This document shows, piece by piece, positions 21,941 through 21,985 of a stretch of DNA of 21,985 nt. Source of the stretch: Parachlamydiaceae bacterium. GTDB lineage: Bacteria; Chlamydiota; Chlamydiia; Chlamydiales; Parachlamydiaceae. The notes below the pieces were generated by a model. That model was not told the DNA's origin and did not search any database. It saw only the letters and a program-made list of their open reading frames with translations. The first letter of the stretch is position 1; every line of letters starts with the position of its first letter. A program made the position numbers and the translations under genes. Location of the stretch: positions 571 through 22,555 of the forward strand of contig JACDGH010000010.1 in assembly GCA_013815395.1 (NCBI GenBank), in the 5' to 3' direction.

Positions 21941-21985
21941 ATTTAAATTCTACTTAAACTTTAATTTCAACGATGTTCAAGAGTG

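Larger units (their letters stand above)
21414..21985. other. Gene-poor right end of the window
   Basis: About 570 bp without an intact gene. It holds an RHS relic on the minus strand, a 37-codon hydrophobic plus-strand frame (21690-21803: MAQHNGQTS, then a membrane-like stretch) with no family match, a two-copy 25-bp tandem repeat and a promoter-like sequence pointing to the right. A short direct repeat GTATTCT occurs at 21481-21487 and again at 21492-21498. Confidence 0.45.

Overview
The window looks like the chromosome of an environmental (amoeba-associated, Parachlamydia-like) member of the Chlamydiae. The main reason is gene order. On the minus strand lie tatD and dsbD, and facing away from them on the plus strand are exbB/tolQ, exbD/tolR, a TonB/TolA-like gene and tolB. 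From memory this matches the run CT594 to CT599 of Chlamydia trachomatis. The DNA is moderately AT-rich and the proteins are bacterial. This assignment rests on remembered synteny and family recognition, not on a database search.

Layout. 1-4477: the 3' end of a long AsmA/TamB-like protein, a small protein with two membrane segments, a Bcr/CflA-type efflux transporter, a small secreted helical protein, and phosphatidylserine decarboxylase. 4540-5556: a two-domain cupin. 5616-8653 (minus): tatD and a three-part DsbD. 8654-8963: divergent intergenic region with a possible promoter. 8964-11442: the inner-membrane Tol/Exb energy-transducing genes. 11443-16562: an insertion between the tolA/tonB-like gene and tolB. 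16563-21413: tolB, a BCP/PrxQ peroxiredoxin, a family 2 glycosyltransferase, mutY and a CgeB-like glycosyltransferase, all on the plus strand with gaps of under 20 bp or overlaps. 21414-21985: gene-poor end with a decayed RHS/YD-repeat fragment and a 25-bp tandem repeat beside a promoter-like sequence.

The most striking region is 11.8-16.2 kb. It contains two secreted collagen-like proteins, with 78 and 80 Gly-X-Y triplets, each ending in a C-terminal domain that resembles the one on Bacillus exosporium protein BclB. Between them is an outer-membrane beta-barrel protein of the Lpg1974 / Legionella-OMP type. The supposedly empty DNA in front of the first collagen gene (11850-12275) is a decayed copy of that barrel gene, and even its promoter is conserved. 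The locus is therefore a tandem duplication of a two-gene module (barrel plus collagen-like protein), with the first barrel dead. It is inserted into an envelope-tethering operon, and no pal gene follows tolB in this window.

Working together: the ExbB/ExbD/TonB-like proteins and TolB couple inner-membrane energy to the outer envelope. DsbD supplies reductant across the inner membrane. The barrel and collagen-like proteins are candidates for surface structures. Psd makes phosphatidylethanolamine. The downstream glycosyltransferases probably modify envelope glycans or, speculatively, the threonine-rich collagen-like proteins.
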